In this document: positions 36,801-51,800 of the stretch, in pieces | Position numbering within the stretch: position 1 is the first letter of the stretch | Layout of the letters: the number at the start of each line of letters is the position of its first letter | From: Owenia fusiformis | Lineage: Eukaryota; Annelida; Polychaeta; Sabellida; Oweniidae | Direction of reading: 5' to 3' | Length of the DNA stretch: 64,000 nt | Assembly (NCBI GenBank): GCA_903813345.2 | Contig: CAIIXF020000002.1 | Coordinates: 20,226,455-20,290,454 of the forward strand | Notes under the pieces: generated by a model | What the model was told of the DNA's origin: nothing | Database searches by the model: none | What the model saw: the letters and a program-made list of their open reading frames with translations, nothing else | Program-made: the position numbers and the translations under genes

Positions 36801-39800
36801 TTAATCCTGATTATACCCTGAAAATCTCCCACTATCGCCTCCAGATTGATCCACTATTGTACCCAGTTTCATTACATTATTTGTTGATACAATTCTCAAA
36901 AACAGCAACTATGTTTTAATATAGTACATACACGTTGTAATAGAAAAACTGCAGAATGATATTCCATGCCATTTTCCAAAACAAGAAAGGCCATCTTAGA
37001 AATGTGATGAGTATTAGATCGGTTGATATGTTTTAACTTATTTTCATAATATGATGTAAAAATAACTGTTGTTGGTTTTACGCATCAAATCCAATTAGTC
37101 CGATTCTTTGAAAAGTAGAAAAGTAAGTGGAATTCCATCATATATGAGTACAAGTCGATTTTCAGTAAGATTCACGTGTAACCATTTAGGTCAGCCTATA
37201 ACGACTAAGTCAGAAAAAATGTTCAGTCATACTATAATTGTATTTTTGTCTCAATCGCCTGTTGTCAGCTTACATACTCACTCACCCACCCACCCACTCA
37301 CTCAACCACCCACTATTTCACCCCCTTCCTTCTTTTCTTGATTAATTCACTCTATGCTCATTTCTTTCTTTGCTCACTTCCTTCCTACTTCTTTTATTCG
37401 TTCATGCCCAACTTCTTTCGCCCCTTCCTTCCTCCCTTTCTTTCTTCCTCCCTTCCTATTTACTTCTTTCCTCCCTCCCTCTTTCGGTCCCTTTCATTCT
37501 TCATTCCTACTCCTTTCCTTACTTACTTACTTACTACCTTCCGTTCTTGAATTCACCCTTCCTTCCTTACTACATCCTTACCCTTTTCCTCCCTTCTTCC
37601 CTCCCTTCCTTCATTTATTTCTTCAATTCTTCCTTCCTTTTATCAATTCTTCTATACCTCTTCCTTCCCTACTTGCGTCCTTCCTAGCTTACCTTATTCC
37701 TTTTTCCCTTCCCCGCTTACTTCTTTCTTACCAACTCCCTTCCTTCCGAGGTACCTTCTTCCTTCCTTCCTACTTATTTCCTCACCTCCTTCATTGCCCC
37801 GTCCTTCCTTCTCTTCGTCCTTTTTGCTTACAAGTATTACTTCCACTATCATTTCCTCGAATACTTTCTCTGTTCATTCCTTACTTGCTTATTTAAATAC
37901 TTCTCTTGTCCGCTTGCTTGCTCGATTACTTACTGACTTTATGTATGACAAGACATATTTTGTGGAAAACCTGCAAACGAACAAACAAACAAGGAAAGGA
38001 CGGACTGATGGACGAAAGGACAGCCCAAAAACAATGAATGAACAAAAAAGAAATTACAAACGAACGAACCCACGCACGAAGACACGCAAGCTCGCAGACA
38101 CGAACGAATGCACAAATGAACGGGCCAAGAACAAACACAGGAACGAACGCACAAAGTATTTACGAACAAGAAACGAACGAACCCTCGCACGGACGCACGG
38201 CGCGAACGGTCCGACGAATGCACAAACTGACGGCTAGACAAACGCGTGCAAAAACGACCGGACGAACGTAAGATCGGACGAATGCACGCACGAACGAACA
38301 AACAGTCATTGTTTGTCAAATATATCGGTTTTCAAAGTATTGCTGGAGTCTCAAAGAACAGGTATAAGTATTTTCATCCTTTTGGTCCATTTTCCAAAGT
38401 GATACAAACACCCTTGGTATACGCAGCTAACGAAAATTGACCGGTACGGGTCAAAAGCTGGACCGGTACGGGTTAACGGTTTTATTTGAATTTAAAACAG
38501 CCATCACTTGCTCAATATTGACTTCCTCGTGTCTCATTTGAAATATATGATGCCTCCCGATCAATGACAGTTTTCAAAATATAGATCGTGCGCCAACTGG
38601 ACGTGTATGATTATGAGAAATTCGTCGAAGAAATATGTTTAAATTGGAAAACAAAATATCTTACGAAACTCCATTTCCGGAAGGCTGGCCATCTTGATGC
38701 AACAACACGGTGTTGTTGCATCATACCCCCAAGTGTTCAATGTGTCATGTTGTAATTTTGATTTTACATATCTTTCAGGTGCGTGTGCACGAGGCCCTCA
38801 ACCTCCTCAACCTCAAGTTCTCCCCCAACCTCGCCCTCCATCTGGCCTTAGAGACGAAAGAACTACTACCGACAGTGCATTTGAGTGGCCTGGTAAATAT
38901 TTTTGCCAAAGCTTTATATAAACATCAGCGGCAATTCTTATCAATTAGAATAGGAAAACAACAAAATTTAAAAGTCATCTATGTAGTGATAAAACTCATA
39001 AGGGAAACAATCATCCCATGGGTCAGGGTTGTTTTGACACAATATATGGAAAATCAACCAAACTAATATATTTGGCTCATTAGATCTATGGTAGATCTAT
39101 TACTGAGTTTTTCATTCTAAGTTTATGTCACTAAACAAAAGATTAAATTTTGTCATCTGTGTTTAAATTTTGAACCAAATGATGAAGATGTGAAGTTCTT
39201 AGTCCAGCAAATAGGATATCTCGCACATTTTCTAGCAAGGGACATTTCAAAATAAAATGGGAAGGTGTTTCAGGTAACCCACATTCGCAAAAAATGTCAT
39301 TTGCACCAAGCATCATTAACTAATCTGTTAAAAACACATTCAACATATTTTGGCATTTCAATTTTCATTTTAGTAGTGACAGGCTTGAAGACAGGGCTCC
39401 TGTATTCTCCTACTCATCTTTAAAGCATGATATACAGGGTGGGCCAAAAATACCACTTTTTTCAAAATGCTATAACTTTTTTAATTTTTGATCCAAAATC
39501 GTAATTTGCATGCCACATGAAACTTGAAGATGCAATCTAGCTATGAATTATGAATTGTACACTTATACTTGAATAAAATATGTCATCAACGTCTCACTTA
39601 AACATGTGTGGTGCCATGAGAAATGAACAGAATTTGCATAATATACCTGAACTGATACGGCCTAATGACCATCGAGCTATTAGTCATGATGCAATCCCCA
39701 GTGAGTATAGGGTACGGGATGGTCTCCAAGAGATGGTATAAAGGCACCCAATCTCAAAAATTGCTCAACTTAAGCTGACAATTAAGACGGGTTGAAAGAA

Positions 39801-42800
39801 ACTTAGTCAACATTTCATTGATACTGGTATATCAGCATGGCGACTAAGACTTAAGGCTATCATCAAAGAGGGTGGCTGACCAATCAAACTTCTATTCCAT
39901 ATCATTGCAATTTGAAGAACTTGTTACATTATTTTATATCTTAGGACCCCTGGCACTATATAACTGCAAAATTTGGTGTATTGAGGTTGGAAATGAAAAA
40001 GTTATAGTGTTTTGAAAAAAAGTGGCGTCTTTTGGCCCACCCTGTAGCTTGACCTTTTCTAATGTTAGCTACGTATAAGCCATTCTTTATTCTATTCGAA
40101 GTTATTAACGTCTTAAATAAATTGTTAGCATTTGTGGGAATACGGTAGTGTCTTGTACCTCTCAGTTGCCTAGTCTTTCGAATTCATAATTTTGAATTTA
40201 TTCACTTCTGAAAAGTGGATAAGTTTAATACCTACATTTAACAAAATACGTTCAACAAAATACCGCAATTTCAATGTTATATTTTATGCAGGAGAATTGC
40301 GATGAGGCGATGAGTATTTGTTTCGTACATACAAAATACATTACCTCTTTAAGGGTCACGCCTATCATTGAATTTGTTTTGTACTCTTTACAACCAAAGC
40401 TATGACTATAATCTATTCGGTGTTGCGTATTTAACCTTATTTATTAGAAAAAGAGAGCAACACTACGGCAACATTACTAAGGTTTCGGAAAAACTGGATT
40501 TACAAGGAAGAAATGGAATAATAAATTGCGCTTATCTAATTTTAGTTCGAACGCTATGAAAATGCGATTAAAAATTAATTAGCTATTGATATATAAGATA
40601 GGTGTGAAAATAAAATATTTATATAATGTAATATAAATTAGTACCGTGGGTACTGGGCTCACATGGTGTTGCTTAAAAAGAGAAAGGTGAATGATGGCTA
40701 AATGGCAGATAATAAATAAAACGGGAATCTTATCAACAGTCTTAAAACGTGCCACTATTGTGGACTGACTGAGAGACAGATGGACAAATCAATGTTAACT
40801 AAAATGGCTGAAAATAAAAAAGAACGGATCAATTTTTGGGGCAATTTTTTCAATTTCAATTCAATTTCAATTCAATTTTTATTTATAAAAACAAGCCGCT
40901 AGACACCCTAGTGGGTATATGTTGCGGTTTAACAGAAATTATTAAAATGACATCTAGACTACATATAAAAGAAAACACTTATATTATGTTACATGTAGGT
41001 ATATAAAAATGGTATTAACAATTTATCTAAGGATGTACAATGTAAAAAATGTTACAAAATATCAGGTACCAGTATAAAATCAACAATACAGTATGATATT
41101 GGTATTATACATTATCGATAGATGAGTAGTTTTTTATATGAAGATTTGAAAATATTTAGAGTGGAGCATTTTTTAATATCATGTGGTAGAGCATTCCAAA
41201 GATTAGGACCTAGATAGCAAAGGGAAAGTTTAGAGCATTTAGGGATACGAAAATAATGCAGTTGACTTGTGTAATGATGATGAATATTAATCTTGATATC
41301 AAACAAGTCTTGAAATAGATTTTTTGGAAGACTGGGGTGCTTATTAAAGATTTTGTACATGAACTGACCAGTACAATATCTGTTGACATCAAAAATATTT
41401 AATCTTAATTTTTGTAACAAAATTATTTAATACAACTTATCTTAACATTTACATGGCTTTTCACAATGCAAGACACCTGAAATTATTTATAAAGCTACAA
41501 AAGGTGAATTTTGCAGGACAAAAATGGCGGCCATTTTGAAAATAGGCGAGCTTTTGAACCAGGAATTATGTGGGGGGCGGTTCAGTATTTATGTTTCAAA
41601 TATAACTTAACACGGGAATCCTATCGACAGAGGTTTTAATTAAAACGTGCGACTATTGTGGACAAATCAATATGAACTAAAATGGCTAGAAGAATTATAT
41701 CATTTTTGGCGATTTTTTGTAACAAAATTATTTCCTACAGCTACTCTTTACATTGACTTGGATTTTTACAATGCTGGACACCTGAAATTATTTATAAGGT
41801 TACCAGATGGTCAAAAAGTGAATTTTGCGATAGAAATATGGTGGCCATTTCGAAAATAGGCGATCTTCTTGACCAGGAATTATAGGGGGGTTTTCTGTAT
41901 CAAAAATATCTTTAAGCGGGAATCGCATCGACAGAGGTTTGAAAACGTGCCACTATTGTGGACTGACTGAGAGAAAGATAAAACGGATATTATTTTTGGC
42001 GATTTTTTGCAACAAAATTAGTTCATACAACTACTTTTTACATCGACATGGACTTTTACAGTGCAGGTCACCTCAAATTATTCATAAAGATACCAAAATT
42101 GTCTAAAAGTGAATTTTACGAGAGAAAAAATGGCGGCAATTTCGAAAATAAGCGAGCTTTTGAACCAGTAGTCATCATAGGGAGTTTTCTGTATAGATGT
42201 TGAACAAAAATAACTTAAAATGGGAATCTTATGGACAGAGGTTTTAAGACATGCCACTATTGTGGACTGACTGAGAGACTGAATGAGAAATCAATGTTAG
42301 CTAAAATTGCTGAAAATAAAAAAAAGACGGATATAGTTTTTTTGGCGATTTTTGTAACAAATTAATTTCCTACAACTACTTTTTACATTGACATGGATTA
42401 TTACAACGGAGGACATCTGAAATCATTTATAAAGCTACCAAATGGTCCAGAAGTGAATTTTGCGAGACAAAAATAGCGGCCATTTTGAAAAGAGGCGAGC
42501 TTTTGAACCAGGAGCCCTAGGGGAGTTTTCTGTATTGATGTTGAACAGAAATAACTTAAAACGGGAATCCTGTCGACAGAAGTTTTAAAAAGTGCCACTA
42601 TTGTTGACAGACGGACAAGTGGGTGATTGCAATAACTCACCATGTGAGCTTATAATAATAATACGATATAATACAATACAATATAATATACTATATTTCT
42701 TTGCCTGTAATGATAAATGATGAGTAGAAATTGAAGCTCAGAATAAATGCAAAGAAGAATGTTATGTCAGAAAAGTGAAGTCCAATTTTGTACAGCAAGG

Positions 42801-45800
42801 GCATCATCTCAACTCCTGAACTCAATATCTAGCAGTTGTTCTAACGACACGCCATTGGCAACATGTCGTGTTATAAATATACGCAGACATAATACGTCAT
42901 TAAAAATCAATAATTCAGACAAATTGATATCATATTTGAAAATGTACCTTCTGAGTCGGGGAAATTCCGTTTAGAAGGTCTTAGACTTTTATATAATCCA
43001 ATAAAGACCAGCTCAATGTTCAAGTATGGCTTGCCAATCCGGCAGGCTTATAAACAATCACATGATTACATGACAGTTCATAATCCTACATTTAAAGTAG
43101 AGTAGAGCAAGATTATTATTTTATTATTATTTTGAATAGGCTGGTGTATATTTTTTGAAATGTCGCTTTTCTCGTATGAAGTATAGACTGAAGAGTCATC
43201 CACAAAAATAAAGCTTTTTGGGAAGCAAATTATTCGGAAGGTCATTCAAATAGAATAGGAAAAGCAAGGGCGTACATTTGATATCAATTCTGATGCACTC
43301 TGCCTTTTAGAAGATATGTTTACAGAAGAGACTACGGAGGATCCATCTACGGATCCGGAGGATCAAACTACGGAGGATCCAGAAGATGACAATAAGGTGA
43401 ATATTACCTTAATTTTCGATGGTGACAAGGTTTTGAGTTTTGTAAGATTTTTCTAGGAATGTCAAAAGCTTGCTGGTGAACCCCGAAAAGAAAATCGAAT
43501 ATGCACCTCTTCATTATACTTTTTACAGTAAATGTTACAAGTCGATATCATGCATAGTTCTATCTTTACACTGATGCTTCCGATGAAGCATCAGTGTCCC
43601 CTTAAGAGAATCCTGAATTACGCATTTAAAGCTCTTGCTCTTGCTTTCTAATCTCTACGACTTTAAAGACGCTTTCACGACAAGCAAGAATACGAAATTC
43701 CTGTGCTGTGTATGATCATACAGGAACAACAAACATACTAATAAAATTGGTTGTGCCGTGATCACGTTTCCGTACTTGCAAATATATTTAGTTTAATATC
43801 AGTATGTATCCAGTTTACACACCTACTTATATTTTTGTATCCCAAATAACAGGTATATGCAGTTTCTATGCTGAGTATAGTCACAAATATACTGCAAATA
43901 TGCAAGTTATGTCTGAATATAAGCAAATATAGTAAGCGACAATACCTGTATATGCAGTCAGTATTCTCTGTCTATGTTTCATATATGCAACTGATTATGT
44001 CGTTGTTCCATATAATCAGCTGTCATCTGCATTCTCGCAGTGATTCTCATTGCTTGCAAATTCAGACCAAATAAACACTAGAATTGCCAATTATTTACAA
44101 GCAATATTCTTCATCTTATACACAGGTTCCGAACAGACTATTGGAAAAGCTAAGTACATTTATTGACAATCCTGATATACTCGACCTTTTGAAGAATAGC
44201 GTTGGAATACTTCAGGTGGGTAATACATAAATTTTCATTGTGCTCTAAAAGGACTTTTGACATTATTGTGCAATTGTTTTTCATTTTGAAATCTAGTTTT
44301 GTATGTGTAGAAAATCTGTAGCTCTGCCAAAAACTTGCTGGAAAACTCTTTACAAAAATAGGATGATTTACATTTCATTAGTATACATGTTTATAGTAAA
44401 ATGGTGTTATTTGGGATCGAATGATTGTTACAAGTCATTTAAACATTTTTTAACTTGACACTGATAGACAAATACCACAACTTTCTTAAGCTTTCGCTTG
44501 AAGAAGCAACTAGAGGCATATGCAATGTATCATTGAAAGGCATTCTCCATTTGATTACAATAATTATTTATTTTATTGGTTTTAGAGGCGCAGTCTCGCG
44601 AGTTGCCAGGATATACCATAGCAAAGGCCTAAAGTCACGTGCTTTTCTTGAAATCCGTCTTTCGTTTTTTGCAATTATTAGCTTCAGTAAGAAAAATATG
44701 AAGGAAATATGAAATATGAAAAAATATAAGCATATATTTCATAACATGTATTGAAGTTAAACACGCAGCGTAATTCATTGATATTGGTATATGATATATT
44801 CTTTGAAATTATATCAGAAATTTAAATATGTTTTGATTTTAAAGAAAGAAATCTCCGAGTAAATTGATTAAGTACATATTTAGAAATTACGATTCATAAG
44901 AAATCTTGCTTAAATCCTTTTCACAAATGGCAACATTTATATCATAAAACATTTTGACATCCATCTACTAGATGCCTGTTTCAAATACGTCGCAAAAAGG
45001 TTTTGGGGTGTCTATTATAAGCACTAGTGCCAAAGGGAAAGATCCAAAAGTTATATTGGAACTTAGCTTGAAAAATCAAACTCTAAGTGCATACCAGTCA
45101 AGAAAAACAAAATCCATATAGTCCAAAACAATGGTCTAACGTGAAAAGAAACAATGTCTAATACCCCATTTCCCCCACCATTCAAGAACCAATATCGCAA
45201 TCCAAGACCAGAAGACCAAGGGACATTTCATTCATACTGAAGTCATTACAATACATGTTGAAGAAAAAAATTAGAAATTGATAGCCAATACTCATAACAT
45301 CAAAAATTGTTGTAGATACAAGTACTCATACAATATAGAGCATTCAGTCTCAAATGATGTGGGATAGATAAAATCCAGTCTCCAAGTTCATAGGCGTTTT
45401 AAAGGGTCAACATCCATTCACAAATGTATTTTTAATTCTTTATTTATATGAATCTTCTTAATTTATATTATTGATGATATATGATTCTAACAAAATTAGT
45501 GCATCATGTTCAGACTATTTTTATTATTATTTTAATTAATAAGTTCAATGTAGCTTTGAAATCTTTAAAATTCATGTTTTTTATGTGATTGTAAGATATT
45601 TGTACATGACATCTTTAATGACTTCCATTTCCTTCTTTCAAAAACATATTTGAATTCAGTGAGAGCTTTTCCACAATAATAAGTTTGATTCATATAGTTA
45701 TGTCATTTAAATCACATTTAAATGACCTTTCCATTCTTTCTATAGAAAACGTAATATGATATCTTTTCTGGGGATCGGAAGATGGTCCGGGCTTTCAAAT

Positions 45801-48800
45801 CGTTTATTGAAACCTGGAAACAAATTGTGTTGTTTATTTTCTATTTAGGAATATAACTCTCGTTTTCTCAGCTCTCTAAGCACTTATGTTATGTATTCCA
45901 AATATATTTATGCTTATAAACACCCCCCCCCCCCCTTTTTTATTCAGTAAAATAAAAAATGTCATCAATACAGTTTAAAACGCAACAAATAGAAAAATTG
46001 TTATAACACAAATCCAGTGATAATTACATCATTTTCATTTAATTTACAATGAAACCATATTTCTATATGCACTTTTATAAGTAGATTTCAAATATGACAT
46101 CATTTTGACTGAATTTTGAATATTTAATGACGTCAATCAAGGTTATGTCTACTCACATCTAGTCTATTGGGGCTAGGGATTAACGTTTGATGACAAGACT
46201 TATATGGCATACACATCAGACTTCTACTAAGAAAAGATGATTTCACTTAATAATTTGTTTATCGGTATCCATAATAGTTTAATTAACATCACATTACATA
46301 TATGGAAAAAGAAGTGGCATTATTAAAAGTTAAGTCAGTTAAAGTTACTATCATTTTTTGTTATCTTATGCATGAATGTTATGTTATCTTACTCATGCAA
46401 ATTACATACCGTGCCCATCATTTCTCTGCAAGTAGATATTGCACTGGTGATCCGCTCGATTACGCTGGTTACCGAAACGGTTCGTTTTGGTAACAAATTG
46501 TCGGAACGTCGAAGGTACGATTTTTCTTTTTTGCTTATTTCGCTCGTTTTAGGCAGAATCCCCACGACATTTTTTCACAAAAACATGTATCAGTATCATA
46601 TGTTTTATAAAAGGTACATGTTTGCGAAAAAATAGCTCAGAAGACAACAGAATCGTTGATTTAATTCCTCACTTAAGTTACATAAACGGTAAGGGTTAAA
46701 AGTGCAGATCTTAACTGTTTTTCGAAGTACCGTTTCGGTAACTTAAGTGAGGGATTAAATCAACGATTCAGTTGTCTTCTGAACTATTTGTTCACAAATA
46801 TGTACATTTTCTTATATGATACTGATACACGTTTGTGATAAAAATGTCGTGGGAATTCTGCCTACAACGTGTGAAATAAGGAAAAAATGAAAATCGTGCC
46901 TTCGACGGTCCGACATTTTGTTACCAAAACGGTCCCAGCGTAATCGAGTGGATCACCAGTGTATTGGCTCATCTCTTCATGTCACGCAAAGCTTTTTGAA
47001 TCATATGTGGGTTCTGGTAGAGACCAGCAGCCTCATTGGTAATTCTCTGTCGTAGTATACAATGTCTAAAACTGGGACCAGGACAGATGTTGGACCATTG
47101 TGCAAAATGAATGATTATTCGGTGATCCATGGTCATATTTGAATAAATGACATATCATTGGAAAGAAGAGACATGTGGCTTCATGGTTCATAAATACAAT
47201 TGATTTAGGTATCACTGGATTTGTGATTTTTCAATGTTTTTGTTTGTTGCGTTTTTGAAGACACACTGTATATTTAGCGGTATAGTTATCTTTTTCAGGA
47301 AAGCAACAAAATCGGCACAGTTGTAGAAACATATGATCTGAGTGAAAAATGATTTCGGGGCAGGTGATATGGGATGGTCTTCGTGTTATCAAAATGGTGA
47401 TTGCTTTAAGCCTTAACATTGTGTGAAACCCTTTTCAGATGTGGTATTTAATGAGGAAAAATACATTTTAGCCCAATCATCTAGCAAGAATTCATCGTTT
47501 AAAGGACCATACACTGTATGCATCTCCTGGGAACACTAAACCATATTCCAAGGCATCTCATATGAGCTCAAAATCGTGCATCTAGTCTTGTGTTGTCATA
47601 TTATTCCTTATTAGATGTAAAAAAATTGGAACAATTTTCATTTTCCCTCTGGTGCATGGGGGATGAACTTTGTTTCTAAGGTAGATACCAATGCTTTTTG
47701 ACACTCAACTTTTTGGCAATTAAAAGTCCCTGCCTGCACTTAGTAGTCATACATTGTCATGTGCATAATTTTGAAACCATATCCTAATTATTTTACAAAC
47801 CCTTTGTTGATTCTGCAATAGTTTCCAATTTGTAAACAGCATTTAGCCTTTTTAATTGGGAACTTTTTTGAAATTTCCAAAATGGCTGCCATGTGATTCC
47901 AGAATTAACATGAGTGTGACGTGACTTCACAGTTGCTCGTTGCTAGGTAGCAGCAAGATCACAATTGCTCGTTTCTAGGTAGCAACAAGATTTTTGATTA
48001 AAATGGCACAGAATTGCCCTGATTAACACCCTTAAAATCCGATTTTCAAAGAACATATTTGGAGCAACAATAAAAGGTAAGTGAAATAAAGTAGAAGATG
48101 GTTTGAAGTTACCACAGAAGTCAATTTGAAACTCAAGAATGCTTTCTTTGACTCATAATCACAAAAAAGTCGAATGACTTTTTAGATGTTGAAAATCTTA
48201 ATTACCTGAAACTTGCTTTATTTGCAAATGCTAGCCCCCTCAACGATGATTTCATCCCTCCCATCGGTAGTCACCTTCAGTTGATGTGAAACTTCTTGCG
48301 TTAACTAAATAATTGATCTCTCTGTCAAAACCTGTACATTTGATAGACATTTTGTTTCAAATCTAACAAACATTTTACTATATTATTTATTTTGCAATTG
48401 TGTAATTTAAGCAGTGGTGAAAACTTTCGTGAAATGGCAGTGCATCTGATGTAACAGTCATATGTGACATAATATGCAAGATATGACATCACAATTGGTT
48501 ATGTTGTCATAACAATTGCCTCAAGATAATATGTAAACACAGGGATTGGTATCGATATGGTGAACTTTTTGAACACTCGTTTCTCTTAAACCAGTCATCA
48601 ATTAAACTAGCCATTCTAAAAGATCACACATCATCAATTTAATGGTGGTAACAATATAATTTGAAAAAAAGATATAATATGCTTTTCTCTAAATCAGACA
48701 CTTCTTTTGTTCTTGGTATCATATGTTCGAAGTGAAAGGAAACATCTTTCCGAACCTCATTGGAACAAAGCGACATAAACACAACGTGTTTAGGTCTCTC

Positions 48801-51800
48801 ATTGTAGTTGTACAAAGGAAAGTTTGGTTGATTTTTAAAAAGTATCTTGTTAATGAAATAAAGGGTTTTATCTTAATTTTTATTTATTATTGGTTTTTTG
48901 TTTCAATTTTTTGAATACTTTTTGTTAAATCAACCAAAATTTCCTTTGTATGATGATAATATTGAGAGGTCTGAGAAGCATTTTATTTCATTCTCAAGAA
49001 TTGGTAGAAAGGAACAAAAAACAATTGCACTAAAAAACAAAAGATGTTATATAAAATATATATAAATAATTTTCGCATTAAATTGTTGTCAATCAGTCAA
49101 AATTACATAAAGGACCGTGTTTATTACAGAATGTTTTCAATAATTGGTTTAAGAGAAAAACATTGTTGAACTCAGTTCACCATATCGATACCTATTCTTT
49201 GTAAATTAACTGTTAATTTTTGGAAAATTATAAGGTAAATGTGCCCTAGTTTCGGGTAATTTTTTAGCTGCCACACAGACCCCTGGCAAACATTGCCATG
49301 GTAACCACTGTTGCTAGGTATCTATTGGAATAAATTAAAGAGTATGTTCATTCTATACCCTATTCCACAGGGGATATATATACCAAGTTTTGTTGCAATT
49401 GAATGCATATAAGATGCTGCCTTAGAATAATTTTCTGTAATTAGACACAAATGATAAAACAAGATTAGACGCACCATTTTGAGCTCATATGAGTTGCATT
49501 CATCTTCAAAAATATTATAAAATGCCACTAATTAAATACCGATTCTAAAATGGTTACACAATTTCAAAGCTCAAAGCAAACACCGAATGAAGTCATTTAA
49601 AGAAAACAAAACATTTTTACATATTTTTTATAAGTTACCCCCTCCCCGCCTGATAGGAGTGGGGGTCAGAGGCTAAAGAATTCATGGATACCGACCCGAA
49701 TCTCTTGCCCCAAAATTCTTCTTCTCGTGATCAAGGCATTGTCTGTTTGACAGTTTGGTAGAGAGATTTTTGACCTTACACTGGATAATCTGTTGAGTGA
49801 ACTTCACAAAAAGATTACGGAGCATTTTAGGATCGACTGGATGAAGGTTACACCTAAACAACTGAAAAATAACCGATTCAAAGCTATTTTGAGTGCATTA
49901 CTATATATACTGGGTATTAATAAAAAGCCGATTCCCAAAGCAGGAGACCACGAGGGACAGGCGAAATTTTTGGAAACAGTCAAAGGTAATATGCGGAAGG
50001 ACACCAATAGCAGGGTTTAACAAGGCATTAACATGACAAAATGTCACCACTTAGTTGCTCACAATATTATTAGTTCAATCTTCAGTCGGATTTGAATTTC
50101 TGAGAACTTTTAGATGATTTTGAAGCAAGTTGAAAAAAGACTTCATTGTAGGTCATTGTAGGTAAAATCTCAAGTCTAAAGTCAGAGTTGGACTTCTGAG
50201 AACTTGTGGATGATTTTGAAAAATTGAAGCAAGTGGAAAAAGGCCTTCTTTGACTTTGAGAAGGTCATTGAAGGTCAAATATTTTTTGACCTTGAGAATC
50301 TCAATGAAGGTCAAATTTATAGTCGGATTTGAACTTTTGAGAACTTCTAGATGCTTTTGAAAAAGATGGTCAATTTAAAGCAAGTTGACAAAAAGACATT
50401 TTCGACCTTTTTGACCTTGAGAAGGTCAATGAAGGTCTAACGTGAGATTTGAACTTGTAGATGATTTTGCCCAAATTGGTCAATTTGAAGCAAGTTGAAA
50501 AAATGCCTCCTTGACCTTTTTTTATCTTTTTTGACCTCGAAACGGTCACTGAAGGTCAATTCTTAAATATAGTATAGATAGTATAGTCAGATTTGAACTT
50601 CTGATAACTTGTAGATGATTTTATAAAAAATTGGTCAATTTGAAGCAAGTGTAAAAAAAAATTTTTTACCTTGAAAAGGTCCCTGAAGGTCAAATCTTAA
50701 ATATAAAGTCAGATTTGAACTTCTGAAAACTTCTGAAAGATGATTTTGAAGTCAGTCTAAACCGTATTTGTGAAGTAGTTGGAAGTTTTAAAACTTTGTT
50801 ACAGACGCCACCCGCCGATCGCCAACCACAAACCACCAACCGCCGATCACCAACCGCCGTGACAAAAAACGGCGACCATAACAAAATGTCACCACTTTTT
50901 GGTGGTGACATAAAAATCCAGATGCTTCGGGCAATTCATTTCAAAAAATACATTCAAACGGAAAAGCCAAAACAACTGATGTGTAGGCTGTGTTGTCCTC
51001 GTTTCATCATGGCCGAACTTCCGATGTCACGCGATTCAAAACTTATATAATATTACTTCATGACAACTGAGCTAGTGAGAGGCCATTTCGGGAAAAATGG
51101 TTCCAATTTTATGTGTTCTTTTACCACTGGTGATCCACTCGATTACGCTGGTTACCGAAACGGTTCGTTTTGGTAAGAAAATGTCGGAACGTCGAAGGCA
51201 CGGTTTTTCTTTTTTCCTTAATTCACACGTTGTAGGCAGAATCCCCACGACATTTTTTATCACAGACGTGAATCAGTATCATATGATTAAGAAAATGTAC
51301 ACATTTGCGAACAAATAGTTCAGAAGACAACGCAATCGCCGATTAAATCCCTCACTTAAGTTACCGAACGGTATTTCGAAAAACAGTTAAGATCTGCACT
51401 TTTAACCCTCACCGTTTATGTAACTTAAGTGAGGAATTAAATCGACGATCATTCTGTTGTCTTCTGAGCTATTTTTTCGCAAACATGTATCTTTTATAAA
51501 ACATATGATACTGATACACGTTTGTTAGAAAAAATGTCGTGGTTATTCAGCCTACAACGATCGAAATATGCAAAAAAGAATAATCGTACCTTCGACGTTC
51601 CGACATTTTGTTACCAAAACGAACCGTTACGGTAACCAGCGTAATCGAGTGGATCACCAGTGTTTACGTTAACTGGAAAAGCAGTGGAGCAATTTTGTTG
51701 AAATTCAATGAATCTCTTAAATCGTGTCCACCGTGGTGCCACTGTTGAATATTTGGAAGCATAAAACAGTTACCTCATTTGAATTTCTTGCAATAAGCTT

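Noticed and set aside
37354-37896. 180-codon open frame rich in Ser, Leu, Phe and Pro
   Set aside because: It is a direct translation of a pyrimidine-only repeat tract, open in several frames.
38779-38892. Using this segment as a phase 1 Pro/Gln-rich exon of the fusion gene
   Set aside because: Phases allow it, but third-position bias strongly favours another frame, and exons 3 and 4 join in frame without it.
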